A stretch of DNA of 24,566 bases from positions 1-24,566 of the forward strand of contig WJLC01000073.1 of NCBI GenBank assembly GCA_014728745.1, in the 5' to 3' direction. The notes under the pieces were generated by a model that was given only the letters and a program-made list of their open reading frames with translations, made no database searches and was not told the origin of the DNA. This document shows, piece after piece, positions 4,718 through 12,763 of the stretch. This stretch comes from Candidatus Pacearchaeota archaeon. Its GTDB lineage: Archaea > Nanobdellota > Nanobdellia > Pacearchaeales > GW2011-AR1. The first letter of the stretch is position 1; each line of letters starts with the position of its first letter. The position numbers and the translations under genes were made by a program.

Positions 4718-7585
4718 ATGGTCTATATTAAAAAACTGGTGATGCATGGCTTCAAAAGCTTTGTTAGAAAAACAGAAATACCTTTTACTCCAGGAATAAA
4801 TGTGATATTAGGGCCAAATGGCTCAGGAAAAAGCAATATCTCAGATGCATTGTGTTTTGTTTTAGGAAGACTCTCTATAAAATCAATGCGTGCAGCAAAA
4901 GCAAAGAATCTTATATTTTTAGGAACAAAAAAGGTCTCAAAAGCTAAAAAAGCATCTGTAGAATTGGTTTTTGATAATTCAGACAGCACTTTTTCAATTG
5001 ATGACAAAGAGGTCTCTATTAAAAGAATTGTTAAGAGAAATGGGCAAAGCACATATAAAATAAACAATAAAACAAAGACAAGACAGGAAATAATTGCATT
5101 GCTTGCTCAAGCAGGGATTGACCCTAATGGATTTAATATAATTCTTCAAGGAGAGATACAGAATTTTGTGAATATGCACAATGAAGAAAGAAGAGAAATT
5201 ATTGAAGAAGTGTCTGGAATCTCTATTTATGAATCTCGTAAAGCAAAGTCCTTAAAGGAATTGAAAAAAACAGATGAGAGACTAAAAGAAGTGTTGGCTG
5301 TTTTGAGAGAAAGAACATCTTATTTGAATAATCTTGAGAAAGAAAGAAAACAGGCTCTTAAATTCAAGAAATTAGAAAAAGATGTTAAAAAGTACAAAGC
5401 AAGTATAATTAATGCTGATCTCAACAAAAAGAAAAAGGAAATACAAAAGATAAATAATGATATTGAAAAAAAGACAAAAGAAATTGGTAAGGTAAAAAAA
5501 CAAATAAATGAATTAGAGACCCAGATTAGGAATTATGAATTAAAAATAGATTCAATCAATAATACTATTCAAAAATCTACTGGTTTAGAGCAGGAAAAAC
5601 TCAACCAGGAAATTGCTAACTTAAGAGCAGATTTAGCAGGATTAAATGTTAAGTCTGAAAATTTTGGAAGAAAGCTTAATGAAATTGATAATAAAAAGCA
5701 GGAGCTTCAAGATAGCATCAAAGAAGATGAAGAGGAGTTAAAAGAGCTTGAGAAAACAACTTCTTCTGCATCTAGCAAATCCAAAAAGAAAAAAGATATT
5801 GATGCAAAAAAGCAAAAACTTGAGGAGCTTGAAAAACAGAGAAAAAAATTCTACACAATGAAGGCTGAGTTAAAAGCAGTCAAGGAAAGACTTCAAGACA
5901 AGCAGTCTGTTCTTCAGGGTTATGAAACTGAATCTGATTATCTTGTCAAGCAAGTTGAAAATCTTGTGAAGGAATTGTATGATAAAAAAACCAACACCAA
6001 GATAATTTCAGATATTAAAGTAAGCCTGCAAAATAAAAAAGATAAAATAAAAGAACTTGATAAAAATCAAAATTCTTTGTATAAGAAGCTTCATACAAAT
6101 CAACATGAGATTAAAAAGAAAAATAACCTTGTTAAAGACATAAAAGATATGGATGTATGTCCTTTGTGTAAAAATAAAATAACTAAAGAGCATATAAAAG
6201 AAATAAAGGATAAAGCTCAACCACAGATAAAACAATTGAAAAAGCAAATAGAATCTGCAGAAGATAAATTAGCAGATATTCAAAAACAAAAATCCAAATT
6301 AAGCCAGGAAATAGACTCTTTAACAGAGGAGCTTTCAAAAAGAGAATCTGATTTAGTTAAAATTTCTAATATAAACAATAAAAAAGACCAAATTAAGAAA
6401 CTTCATGAAAATACTGAAGGAATTAAAGAAGAAATAAAAGAGCTAAAAAAGAAAAAGAGTTCCTTAGAAAAGAATTTTGATGAGAATTCTAATATTGAAA
6501 AAAGATATGAGGAAGCCAGAATAGAGGTTCAAGAAATATCATTGAGAAACAAGGAGAATATTGATTCAGAGATATCTTTTAAGAAAAGAGAATTTGAAAG
6601 AAATAAAATAGAATTAAAGCAGTTGAAAAGAGATGAAGAAGACCTAAAAGAGGATTTAGCATCAATCAAAAGCAGAATAAGTGAAAAAGAAAAGCGTCTC
6701 AATAACAAGAAAAAACAAGATGAGGAATTAAACAAGAAATTCCAGAAAATGATCGCTGACAGAGATGCTTTGCAGCTGAAGATAAGAAAAGGTGATTCAG
6801 ATTTGTCTCTAAAGCAAAACATTGTCTATAATCTTGAACAAGACATGAATGATTACAAGATATCCAAGGCAAGAGTCAAGGCAGAATTAGATGGTCTTGA
6901 GACAGAGATGAAAGAATTTGAGGGTGTTGAAATAATAAAATCAACTAAAGAGAGCCTATTACATAAGCTTCACAGAACACAAGATACTCTGAATAAGATT
7001 GGGAGTGTTAATTTAAAATCATTAGAAGTTTATGATGAAATTAAGAAAGAATACGATTCTATTAATGACAAGGTAGAAGTTCTAAAAGGAGAAAAAGAGG
7101 ATATTTTAAAGGTTATTCATGAGATTGACATTAAGAAGAAAAAGACTTTCTTGAATACATTAAAGGACTTAAATGAGCTTTTTTCTAGAAATTTCTCTCA
7201 ATTATCTTCTAAAGGACAGGTTTTTCTTGAATTAGAAAATAAAAAAGAACCTTTTGAAGCAGGGGTTAATATAATTGTAAAAACAGGACATGGGAAATAC
7301 TTTGATGTAACATCATTATCAGGAGGAGAGCAGACACTTGTAGCTTTATCATTAATATTTGCAATCCAGGAATTAAAGCCGTATTGCTTTTATATTTTAG
7401 ATGAGATAGATGCAGCCCTTGACAAGAGAAACTCTGCAAGGCTAGCTAGATTACTTAATAAATACATGAAAAAAGGCCAATACATTGTAATAAGCCACAA
7501 TGATGAGGTAATAAGCAAGGCAACAAACCTTTATGGTGTTAGCATGCATGATGGGGTCAGTAAGATAATTAGTTTGAAATTATAG
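4718..7585 (+). CDS. smc: SMC-family chromosome ATPase with a Rad50-like zinc hook
   Basis: SMC ATPases organise chromosomes by trapping or extruding DNA loops. The 955-residue protein has an SMC-type head: N-terminal GFKSFVRKTEIPFTPG, Walker A GPNGSGKS (32-39), the SMC element SIKSMRAAKAKNLIFLG and a Q-loop QGE. The C-terminal half-head carries signature LSGGEQ (867-872) and Walker B YILDEIDAALD (D895, E896). Two long coiled-coil arms fill the rest. The centre lacks a recognisable globular hinge. At residues 481-484, almost exactly mid-protein, is CPLC followed by NKITKEH, matching the Rad50 zinc-hook pattern. The length is about 200 residues below usual SMC, consistent with loss of the hinge. 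Kleisin partners (ScpA/ScpB) are not in the window. A Rad50 identity is less likely because the head motifs are SMC-like and no mre11 is nearby. Confidence 0.88.
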   Translation: MVYIKKLVMHGFKSFVRKTEIPFTPGINVILGPNGSGKSNISDALCFVLGRLSIKSMRAAKAKNLIFLGTKKVSKAKKASVELVFDNSDSTFSIDDKEVSIKRIVKRNGQSTYKINNKTKTRQEIIALLAQAGIDPNGFNIILQGEIQNFVNMHNEERREIIEEVSGISIYESRKAKSLKELKKTDERLKEVLAVLRERTSYLNNLEKERKQALKFKKLEKDVKKYKASIINADLNKKKKEIQKINNDIEKKTKEIGKVKKQINELETQIRNYELKIDSINNTIQKSTGLEQEKLNQEIANLRADLAGLNVKSENFGRKLNEIDNKKQELQDSIKEDEEELKELEKTTSSASSKSKKKKDIDAKKQKLEELEKQRKKFYTMKAELKAVKERLQDKQSVLQGYETESDYLVKQVENLVKELYDKKTNTKIISDIKVSLQNKKDKIKELDKNQNSLYKKLHTNQHEIKKKNNLVKDIKDMDVCPLCKNKITKEHIKEIKDKAQPQIKQLKKQIESAEDKLADIQKQKSKLSQEIDSLTEELSKRESDLVKISNINNKKDQIKKLHENTEGIKEEIKELKKKKSSLEKNFDENSNIEKRYEEARIEVQEISLRNKENIDSEISFKKREFERNKIELKQLKRDEEDLKEDLASIKSRISEKEKRLNNKKKQDEELNKKFQKMIADRDALQLKIRKGDSDLSLKQNIVYNLEQDMNDYKISKARVKAELDGLETEMKEFEGVEIIKSTKESLLHKLHRTQDTLNKIGSVNLKSLEVYDEIKKEYDSINDKVEVLKGEKEDILKVIHEIDIKKKKTFLNTLKDLNELFSRNFSQLSSKGQVFLELENKKEPFEAGVNIIVKTGHGKYFDVTSLSGGEQTLVALSLIFAIQELKPYCFYILDEIDAALDKRNSARLARLLNKYMKKGQYIVISHNDEVISKATNLYGVSMHDGVSKIISLKL

Positions 7586-7598
7586 AATAATTAGATAA

Positions 7599-7683
7599 TT
7601 TTACGAGCCTTTCGGCATAAAATTAAAATAAAAAAGAGAGAAAGCATAAATAAAAAAATAAAAAGAAAAAATAAAAAACTAAA
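7599..7683 (-). terminator. T-rich termination region after the surface-protein gene
   Basis: Immediately past the stop of the minus-strand surface-protein gene, the transcribed strand runs through about 60 bases of T-rich sequence with several T runs, typical of archaeal U-tract termination. Beyond it is a small hairpin, TTTTA-CGA-GCC-TTTC-GGC-A-TAAAA (7599-7622). SMC converges from the other side, so the region may end both transcripts. Confidence 0.45.
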
Positions 7684-8847
7684 TTAGTAATAGCTTTCTC
7701 CGAAGTCTTCGCTTCTTTCTGGTTTTCTTCCAATTAAGACAACTAACACTATTAGCAATACTAAAAATACTATTGCCAAGATAACTGTTAGAACAACAAC
7801 TGGACTTGCAACAGAACTTTGATCTTCAGTTGCACTAAATGTGAAAGAGCTTACAACTTCCCCGTTCATGTTGAATACATTAACAATGTACTCAGCTGAG
7901 TCAGGATTAACTTCGAAAGCTTTGCTTGATCCAGCAGGAACAGTCACAAAGTTTTCTTGTTCTGGTGTAACAACTCTATAAACTTGAAGCTTTTCAGTTG
8001 GATTTACTATAAGTAAATCACTTCCAGCTCTGAAAACGCTTTCTGGGAAATCGTTTTCAATTATAAGTTGTTTAGCCTTGCTTACTTCAAGATCATCATT
8101 CCATACTTCAATCTCCAAAGTGTAGACACCTGGAGCTGCATCGTAAGGAACCTGAAGATTAACTCTTGCACTAGTTGTAGTAGTGTCATCGTCATCATCT
8201 TCATCTTCTAGTGAAACAAGGTCACCAACGTAAATACTTCTTTCAACACCATCAAGAGCTATAAGGTTTCCTCTTACATACATATCATCTAAGTCATTAT
8301 AACCAATGTTCTTAAGTACAACATCTACTGGGATTGTTTCACCAGCATCTATTGAGTTAGGGGTTACAATTGACAAGACGTCTGCATTGTATGAAGGTCT
8401 TTGAACTCTCAAAGAGTACTCAGCTTCAGTTTTATAATCACTGCCTTTCTTAACAGTAACAACTAAAGACACATCATCACTAACTTGATCCTTAAGTTCA
8501 TAAGGAATTTCAACAGTTAGGGATTTGCTATATCTTAAATCTTGTTCTACATCAAAAGACGCAGAGATTTCAGAACTGTCAGCTTTATCGCCTTCAATAA
8601 CTGCTTTAACAGTAACATCAGATGCATCAACTAATGAATTAAATGTTACCTTAACAGTAACACTTTCACCAGCAATAACACTTAAGTCACCATTAGAAGC
8701 AAGTTCATCGTCAACCTTAACTTCCATGTTGTTAGTTAAATTTTCAGCAGCACTAACTGTAGCTACTAAAAACATAACTGTTACAATTGCCAAAATTGGA
8801 ACAAATAGTTTCTTTGTTTCCATTTTTGAGGTGTTTTTTGTATACAT
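7684..8847 (-). CDS. Signal-peptide surface protein with CARDB/Ig-like repeats and C-terminal anchor
   Basis: The 387-residue protein starts with a basic segment, a hydrophobic core (about residues 14-32) and a VSAAE signal-cleavage-like site. Its ectodomain has at least two beta-sandwich repeats with patterns such as VIAGESVTVKVTFNSL and SIDAGETIPVDVVLKNIGYNDL, like the CARDB/NEW3 (COG1470-type) domains of archaeal envelope proteins. An acidic DEDDDDD plus Thr-rich stretch interrupts the second. A C-terminal hydrophobic helix (about 349-372) is followed by a short tail RKPERSEDFGESYY. It is probably anchored outward in the cell membrane. A second ATG (codon 9) is a possible start. TATA box TGTATAAATA (8881-8890, minus) gives a leader of about 12 nt to the first ATG. 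The function beyond envelope structure is unknown. Confidence 0.75.
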   Translation of the reverse strand: MYTKNTSKMETKKLFVPILAIVTVMFLVATVSAAENLTNNMEVKVDDELASNGDLSVIAGESVTVKVTFNSLVDASDVTVKAVIEGDKADSSEISASFDVEQDLRYSKSLTVEIPYELKDQVSDDVSLVVTVKKGSDYKTEAEYSLRVQRPSYNADVLSIVTPNSIDAGETIPVDVVLKNIGYNDLDDMYVRGNLIALDGVERSIYVGDLVSLEDEDDDDDTTTTSARVNLQVPYDAAPGVYTLEIEVWNDDLEVSKAKQLIIENDFPESVFRAGSDLLIVNPTEKLQVYRVVTPEQENFVTVPAGSSKAFEVNPDSAEYIVNVFNMNGEVVSSFTFSATEDQSSVASPVVVLTVILAIVFLVLLIVLVVLIGRKPERSEDFGESYY

Positions 8848-8880
8848 TTTAATTAATACAGAAAACTTTTGTTTTCCGTG

Positions 8881-8890
8881 TATTTATACA
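8881..8890 (-). promoter_or_regulatory. TATA box of the surface-protein gene
   Basis: TGTATAAATA on the minus strand is a near-consensus archaeal TATA box. The predicted transcription start is about 12 nt before the ATG at 8847. Confidence 0.55.
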
Positions 8891-8920
8891 TAAGAAATTC
8901 TTTATAAATCTTTCTTTTGT

Positions 8921-8960
8921 AGTCACTCTGCAGTTAATATAAAATTAACTGTGTGTGACT
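8921..8960. repeat. Long interrupted inverted repeat upstream of the surface-protein promoter
   Basis: AGTCAC (8921-8926) and CAGTTAAT (8931-8938) pair with ATTAACTG (8944-8951) and GTGACT (8955-8960) around a 5-base loop, with a short unpaired bubble between the two stems. It lies 30 bp upstream of the TATA box for the surface protein and about 115 bp past the end of the endonuclease IV gene. It could be an operator for the former or a 3'-end structure for the latter. The remainder of 8848-9076 is AT-rich with no open frame I would support. Confidence 0.55.
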
Positions 8961-9076
8961 CATAATTAGTTACATAAACCCTTTTTAAAGAAAAACTATT
9001 CTTAAAATAAGTTAGAGCCTTATTTTGTATATTTAATCAAAGAAAAATCTTTTTTAAAGCTTGTTGTAGTAAAATG

Positions 9077-9859
9077 TTACTTTCTTTTCATAAGTTCAAA
9101 TGTTTTTATGCTTAAGATACTATCTTTAATAGGAAAAGGGCTTTCATTGATTATTGTTATCTGCTTGTTTTTTGGAAGTAGCTTTAATAATTCTTTAATT
9201 CTCTTCTTTTTAGTTTTGATATGTCTTTTTTCTCCTTTTTCTCCGTACTCAATTCCAGAGAAATGACAATGCCATTTCTTTTGTGGAAAAGCCTTTTTGA
9301 GTTCTTGCACTTTGTAATTTCCATATCTTGCTAAAACATGTGCAAAATCAATGCAGAAACTGCATTTAGCCTCTTTGACAAGCTCACTTATTTCAGAAAT
9401 GCTTCCAAAAACATTTTTCTTGCCCATAATCTCAGGGCATAATTTTACCTGCCATTTGTTCTTTTTCACTCTCTCTTTTATATCAAGAATACTCTCTTTA
9501 ATGTTAAGGTATGATTTTTCTTTGCTCATCCCCCCATAATATCCACAGTGAAACACAACTCTCTTTACATTAAGCCAATTAGCCACCTCACAACACCTTA
9601 AAATTCTTTTCTTGCTTTTTTCTTTTTTTATTTTGTCCTTGGAGTTAAGATTTATCCAGTAAGGAGCGTGAATACTTAATTCAACTCCTGATTTGTCTGC
9701 ATAATCTTTTATTTTTGCAGCAGTCTTTTTGTCTTTGATCCATACCTGATATGTAAATGGGATTTCTGCAGCTTTTATTCCCAGCTTTTCGTATTCTTTT
9801 AGCCTTTTAGGAATCTCTTTTACTCCTCCTACTCCTGCTGGTCCGAATTTTATATTCAT
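9077..9859 (-). CDS. nfo: Endonuclease IV (AP endonuclease, TIM barrel)
   Basis: This enzyme cuts DNA 5' to abasic sites in base-excision repair. The 260-residue protein shows the zinc-ligand blocks of the AP2Ec/Nfo family: SIHAPYWINL (H64), VFHCGYY (H104), CPEIMGKKNVFGS (E143), CIDFAHVLARYG (D171, H174), WHCHFSGIEYG (H197/H199), KRHI (H213) and INESP (E239). The order and spacing match a TIM barrel with a trinuclear zinc site. The start fits the family N-terminus (MNIKFGPAGVGG). It is slightly shorter than the bacterial enzyme. It is followed on the same strand, after 229 bp, by the surface-protein gene. A more distant sugar-isomerase-like TIM barrel is the main alternative, but the full ligand set argues for Nfo. 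Confidence 0.87.
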   Translation of the reverse strand: MNIKFGPAGVGGVKEIPKRLKEYEKLGIKAAEIPFTYQVWIKDKKTAAKIKDYADKSGVELSIHAPYWINLNSKDKIKKEKSKKRILRCCEVANWLNVKRVVFHCGYYGGMSKEKSYLNIKESILDIKERVKKNKWQVKLCPEIMGKKNVFGSISEISELVKEAKCSFCIDFAHVLARYGNYKVQELKKAFPQKKWHCHFSGIEYGEKGEKRHIKTKKKRIKELLKLLPKNKQITIINESPFPIKDSILSIKTFELMKRK

Positions 9860-9947
9860 TTTTATTTTTTTAATTCTTTTTTATTATGTCACTAGAAGTA
9901 TGAACACAGAGTTAATAATTTATTTTATTATTTTATTAATAAGGTGA

Positions 9948-10403
9948 TTAAAATGCAGTCTGAAGTTCTTGTCCTATCTCCCCAAGATTTTCCAAAATGT
10001 AAGTGTGAAGTTTTTGAATTATCATATTCTGAAGTTGCTCTTTTAACTTCCCGTTGCACATTGCAATGTCTGCCTCTGGAAGGGATTTGCTTCCTTTAGG
10101 AATATAACAAGTCATTTCTTTTCCTTCTAATTTTTTCTGGCTAACATCTCCTGTTTTAACCCTCAAAACCTTTACATTAATCTCGCATTTGCCATTTGTA
10201 GTCCCTTTTATTAAATACTCCCAAACAGTGTTTTCAGCATCATTAACAAACCTTGTTCTAGAGCATTCTTTTTGATGAGCTACATAACACGACATATCTT
10301 CGCAAGTGTGATAATAATAAAATGTAAAATACATTGCTATCATGATAATCACAATAAGGCCAATTATAGCTAAAGCTATTTTATCACTCTTTTTTAGTTT
10401 CAT
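9948..10403 (-). CDS. Secreted, N-terminally anchored six-cysteine protein, unknown
   Basis: The 151-residue protein has a basic N-terminus and one strong membrane helix (about residues 9-30), then an extracytoplasmic domain. That domain contains six cysteines (34, 39, 47, 73, 99, 116), an even number compatible with three disulfides. A C-terminal amphipathic helical region (QNMIIQKLHTYILENLGEIG) follows. No family is recognised with confidence. A TATA-like CTTTAAATATT (about 10424-10434, minus strand) lies about 26 bp before the ATG, so transcription is likely leaderless and independent of dnaG. Confidence 0.65.
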   Translation of the reverse strand: MKLKKSDKIALAIIGLIVIIMIAMYFTFYYYHTCEDMSCYVAHQKECSRTRFVNDAENTVWEYLIKGTTNGKCEINVKVLRVKTGDVSQKKLEGKEMTCYIPKGSKSLPEADIAMCNGKLKEQLQNMIIQKLHTYILENLGEIGQELQTAF

Positions 10404-10440
10404 AGATAATGCAAGGAATACTAATATTTAAAGGTTATTA

Positions 10441-10481
10441 AAAAACAAAAAATAAAGAAAAATAAGGCCTTTTCAGGCCTC
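10441..10481 (-). terminator. Hairpin plus T-tract terminator after dnaG
   Basis: AGGCC (10466-10470) and GGCCT (10477-10481) form a 5-bp stem. On the minus strand the stem is followed by a T-rich run (10441-10465) containing several blocks of four to six T. It starts 23 bp past the dnaG stop and precedes the promoter of the next minus-strand gene. Confidence 0.6.
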
Positions 10482-10503
10482 TGTTAAAATAAAAATTAAT
10501 CTA

Positions 10504-11703
10504 TTATAGACTAACTAATTCAATATTTGAATCAGTTGCAGCAAAGTTCTTTGCTGCTATAATCTGAGTACCTGCATTCTTTGCAGCTCTTAATACCCCT
10601 TTAGTGACAGTGCCATCCATTACTACAACAGATGGAGTCTTTCTCATTCGTCTTAATGAGTTATTAAGGCTTTTGATGCTAACTTTTTTTATCTCTTCAA
10701 GCTTGTCATCAAGCAAAACAGCTTTTCCACTGTTTTTGTCTGAAATATCTTTAAGCTTTTCCCTATCTTCATCACTTAAGTCAATTTCAATCTTTTCTTT
10801 TGGCTTAGACTCTTTATCAGAATCCTTTTTGTCTGATCTGCTTGATCTTTGAGATTTTCTTGAATTTCTTGAGCCTCTGGATCTTTTCATTCTAGAAAAA
10901 TACTCTTTCACTGAAACTTTTTTTCTAAGTTCCTGAAGAATCTCTTTTCCAGTAAGCTCTTCAACTTCTTTGCCATCTGGAGCTGTTGCAACAGACTTAA
11001 TATTTGCATTGTCTGTGACGTTCTGAACAATTAATTTTCCTCCTCTGTCTCCATCTACAAATAGGATTAAATCTTTAGTTTTTCCTAGTTTTCTTATAGA
11101 GTCAGGAAGTTTTGTTCCGTTCATTCCTATGACATTCTTAACACCATTCTTCAACAGATTAAGAACATCTGCCCTTCCTTCAACAACAATAACTTCTTTT
11201 CCAGAAAGGTCACCAGAAGGAAGTTCTTCTTTGCCATATAATTGCAACTCATCCATTCTTGCCGCATCTTTTATCTCTTTAGAGATTTCTCTTGAGTCAG
11301 TGGTTCCTCTGATTTGTCCCATGAGCTTTTTGGCTCTTTCAAGGATATAATCTCTTTTATTCCCTCTGACATCCTCTATTTTTTCTATTTCTATTTGGGC
11401 ATCACTTGGCCCAACTCTTTCAATAGTTTCAATAGCAGCAGCAATAAGAGTTGTTTCAGACTGGTCTAATGCAGTTGGAACCTCTATTGTTCCTGAGGTT
11501 CTCTTTCCTTTTTTCTCTAACCTTACTTCAATTCTTCCTATTTTTCCTTCTTTTTGAAGTTCTCTCATTTCAAGGTCTGATCCTAAAAGGCCTTCAGTCT
11601 GTCCAAATATAGCTCCGATTACGTCAGGTTTTTCTAAAGCACCTTCAGCTACAAAATTCGCACGTATCATATATTTTATTGATACTGGACTTATTTTTGC
11701 CAT
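10504..11703 (-). CDS. dnaG: Archaeal DnaG-like Toprim protein
   Basis: Archaeal DnaG has a Toprim catalytic fold. In studied archaea it is mainly a subunit of the RNA exosome that helps recruit poly(A)-rich substrates, with weak primase activity also reported. The 399-residue protein begins with the conserved N-terminal domain (KPDVIGAIFGQTEGLLGSDL, residues 26-44). The Toprim core has VIVVEGRADV (E175) and LFVDGDRGG (D217, D219). A Ser/Arg/Lys-rich low-complexity linker (about 268-305) leads to a C-terminal domain ending in AAKNFAATDSNIELVSL. The ATG lies 14 nt after GGAG and about 30 bp after an AT-rich TATA-like segment (about 11730-11740). Confidence 0.9.
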   Translation of the reverse strand: MAKISPVSIKYMIRANFVAEGALEKPDVIGAIFGQTEGLLGSDLEMRELQKEGKIGRIEVRLEKKGKRTSGTIEVPTALDQSETTLIAAAIETIERVGPSDAQIEIEKIEDVRGNKRDYILERAKKLMGQIRGTTDSREISKEIKDAARMDELQLYGKEELPSGDLSGKEVIVVEGRADVLNLLKNGVKNVIGMNGTKLPDSIRKLGKTKDLILFVDGDRGGKLIVQNVTDNANIKSVATAPDGKEVEELTGKEILQELRKKVSVKEYFSRMKRSRGSRNSRKSQRSSRSDKKDSDKESKPKEKIEIDLSDEDREKLKDISDKNSGKAVLLDDKLEEIKKVSIKSLNNSLRRMRKTPSVVVMDGTVTKGVLRAAKNAGTQIIAAKNFAATDSNIELVSL

Positions 11704-11807
11704 TTTTTTGAATTTCTCTCCTTTGTTTTATTTATTTAATTTAGTTTGAAATCATCTATCTTTTTCAAATTTAAATGACTTCACTTAGAAAAATATCCCT
11801 TTTATTC

Positions 11808-11830
11808 AGCTAATTAAGACTTAATTGGCT
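11808..11830. repeat. 23-bp inverted repeat upstream of dnaG
   Basis: AGCTAATTAAG and CTTAATTGGCT are reverse complements except for one T/C position that still allows a G-U pair. A single central A separates them. Such symmetry suits a dimeric repressor operator as much as an RNA hairpin. Confidence 0.5.
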
Positions 11831-11883
11831 TTATTAGCTAATGATTATCAAATTCACTTACAAGCCAAAAAGGCTAAAATGAG

Positions 11884-11947
11884 TGTGATTTGTGATATGT
11901 TGAGTGATATCTTTATGCGATATCTAATATCTTTTAATCTGTGATAT
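11884..11947. repeat. Iteron-like TGTGATAT direct repeats
   Basis: TGTGATTT begins at 11884, TGTGATAT at 11891, AGTGATAT at 11903, TGCGATAT at 11916, TCTAATAT at 11923 and TGTGATAT at 11940. Most clear GATAT cores are 12-13 bp apart, close to one helical turn. There are no open frames in this segment. Confidence 0.5.
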
Positions 11948-12012
11948 TTTTCTAATACTTAGTAAAAATACACGGAGTATATAAAGTTTTGTAATTATAA
12001 TTAGCTCTTTAT

Positions 12013-12672
12013 TTATTCTTTTGAATGCTGTGAACTAGCTAAAAATTGTTTAAATCTAGATATTAATTCACTATCATCATTAAGATGAAACACTCCAAGA
12101 GTGTTAAAATGCTCTTCTTCATTTAAATGAATGCTTTCAATACTTTTACCTTCTTTAATCTCTTGTTTTCCGTATTTGTTGTTAAAATCAATATAATCTG
12201 TAAAAATTTCCACAAATCCTGGACCTTTTGCAACATGATTTTCTGCAGGCATTCTAAAAATAAAATAATCTTCTGCATTTCTTATACTTGCATAAAAATC
12301 CTCTCTTTTAATATCTTCATAACTGAAAATAGGCTCTCCTTGAGTCTTTAGATAATTGTATATTTCTTCTTCTTTTTCAGCAAGATTTTCAGCTTTTTTT
12401 ATTAATTGACTCTCGTTTGAGGCAGGTCTACCTGAATCTTTAGACATTCTCTTTTTGTTATTCCTGTGTTGTTCCCTTGCTTTTAAGGCATCATTGTATT
12501 CCTTAGAAAAAAAGTACCTTTTCAATAAATCATGATGTTTTTGCTCAGGCATTGAATCTTCATATTCTTCTATTTCATCTGCCTCAGGAAAAGATGTTTC
12601 ATATCCCTCACTATTCCTATCTCTTATTGAGTGATATTCTTCAATATGGTCTGTACTATTTTTTATTGTCAT
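12013..12672 (-). CDS. Acidic hypothetical protein
   Basis: The 219-residue protein is rich in Glu, Asp, Asn and His, with no signal peptide or membrane helix. An acidic N-terminal third (EADEIEEYEDSMPEQ) is followed by a basic segment (KAREQHRNNKKRMSKD). The C-terminal half looks like a folded alpha/beta domain with AEDYFIFRMP, GFVEIFTDYIDF and TLGVFHLND. I do not recognise a family. It lies 91 bp downstream of EF-1A on the same strand, separated by a strong hairpin, so it may have its own promoter or receive read-through from tuf. Confidence 0.6.
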   Translation of the reverse strand: MTIKNSTDHIEEYHSIRDRNSEGYETSFPEADEIEEYEDSMPEQKHHDLLKRYFFSKEYNDALKAREQHRNNKKRMSKDSGRPASNESQLIKKAENLAEKEEEIYNYLKTQGEPIFSYEDIKREDFYASIRNAEDYFIFRMPAENHVAKGPGFVEIFTDYIDFNNKYGKQEIKEGKSIESIHLNEEEHFNTLGVFHLNDDSELISRFKQFLASSQHSKE

Positions 12673-12691
12673 TTTTTGTTAAATCAAATAG

Positions 12692-12713
12692 AAAACTCTC
12701 AAAAGAGAGTTTT
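12692..12713 (-). terminator. Perfect 9-bp hairpin after EF-1A
   Basis: AAAACTCTC and GAGAGTTTT are perfect inverted arms around a 4-base loop, about 50 bp past the EF-1A stop. The arm ending in TTTT resembles an intrinsic terminator for the highly expressed EF-1A gene. The hairpin also lies 20 bp before the ATG of the downstream hypothetical gene, so it could instead be its operator. Confidence 0.5.
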
Positions 12714-12763
12714 AAGTTTGTGTTTTTATATTTTAAAATTTAGGTGTTTTTAGAAAATCAGCA

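Larger units (their letters stand above)
11704..12012. other. 309-bp gene-free region with direct and inverted repeats
   Basis: No open frame is credible here. The stretch upstream of dnaG holds a 23-bp inverted repeat (11808-11830), a small AGCC/GGCT hairpin (11863-11875) and a cluster of TGTGATAT-like direct repeats (11884-11947). It also has a strong isolated TATA box, CTTTATATAC on the minus strand (11977-11986). It may be a long dnaG leader, a small-RNA gene or a protein-binding platform. Confidence 0.5.

Noticed and set aside
4718..7585. Calling the zinc-hook ATPase Rad50.
   Set aside because: The N-terminal GFKSF, the SIKSMRA element and the C-terminal YILDEIDAALD belong to SMC heads; only the central hook is Rad50-like.
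8872..11976. A shared AATACACGGA-type sequence near 8880 (minus strand) and 11970 (plus strand) as a common regulatory site.
   Set aside because: It is only about 10 bp, in different promoter contexts and only two copies; chance is adequate in AT-rich DNA.
11977..11986. The strong TATA-like element read on the plus strand as a promoter for a gene running into 12013-12672.
   Set aside because: No plus-strand start or credible coding frame follows; the open frames there are antisense shadows of the acidic hypothetical gene.
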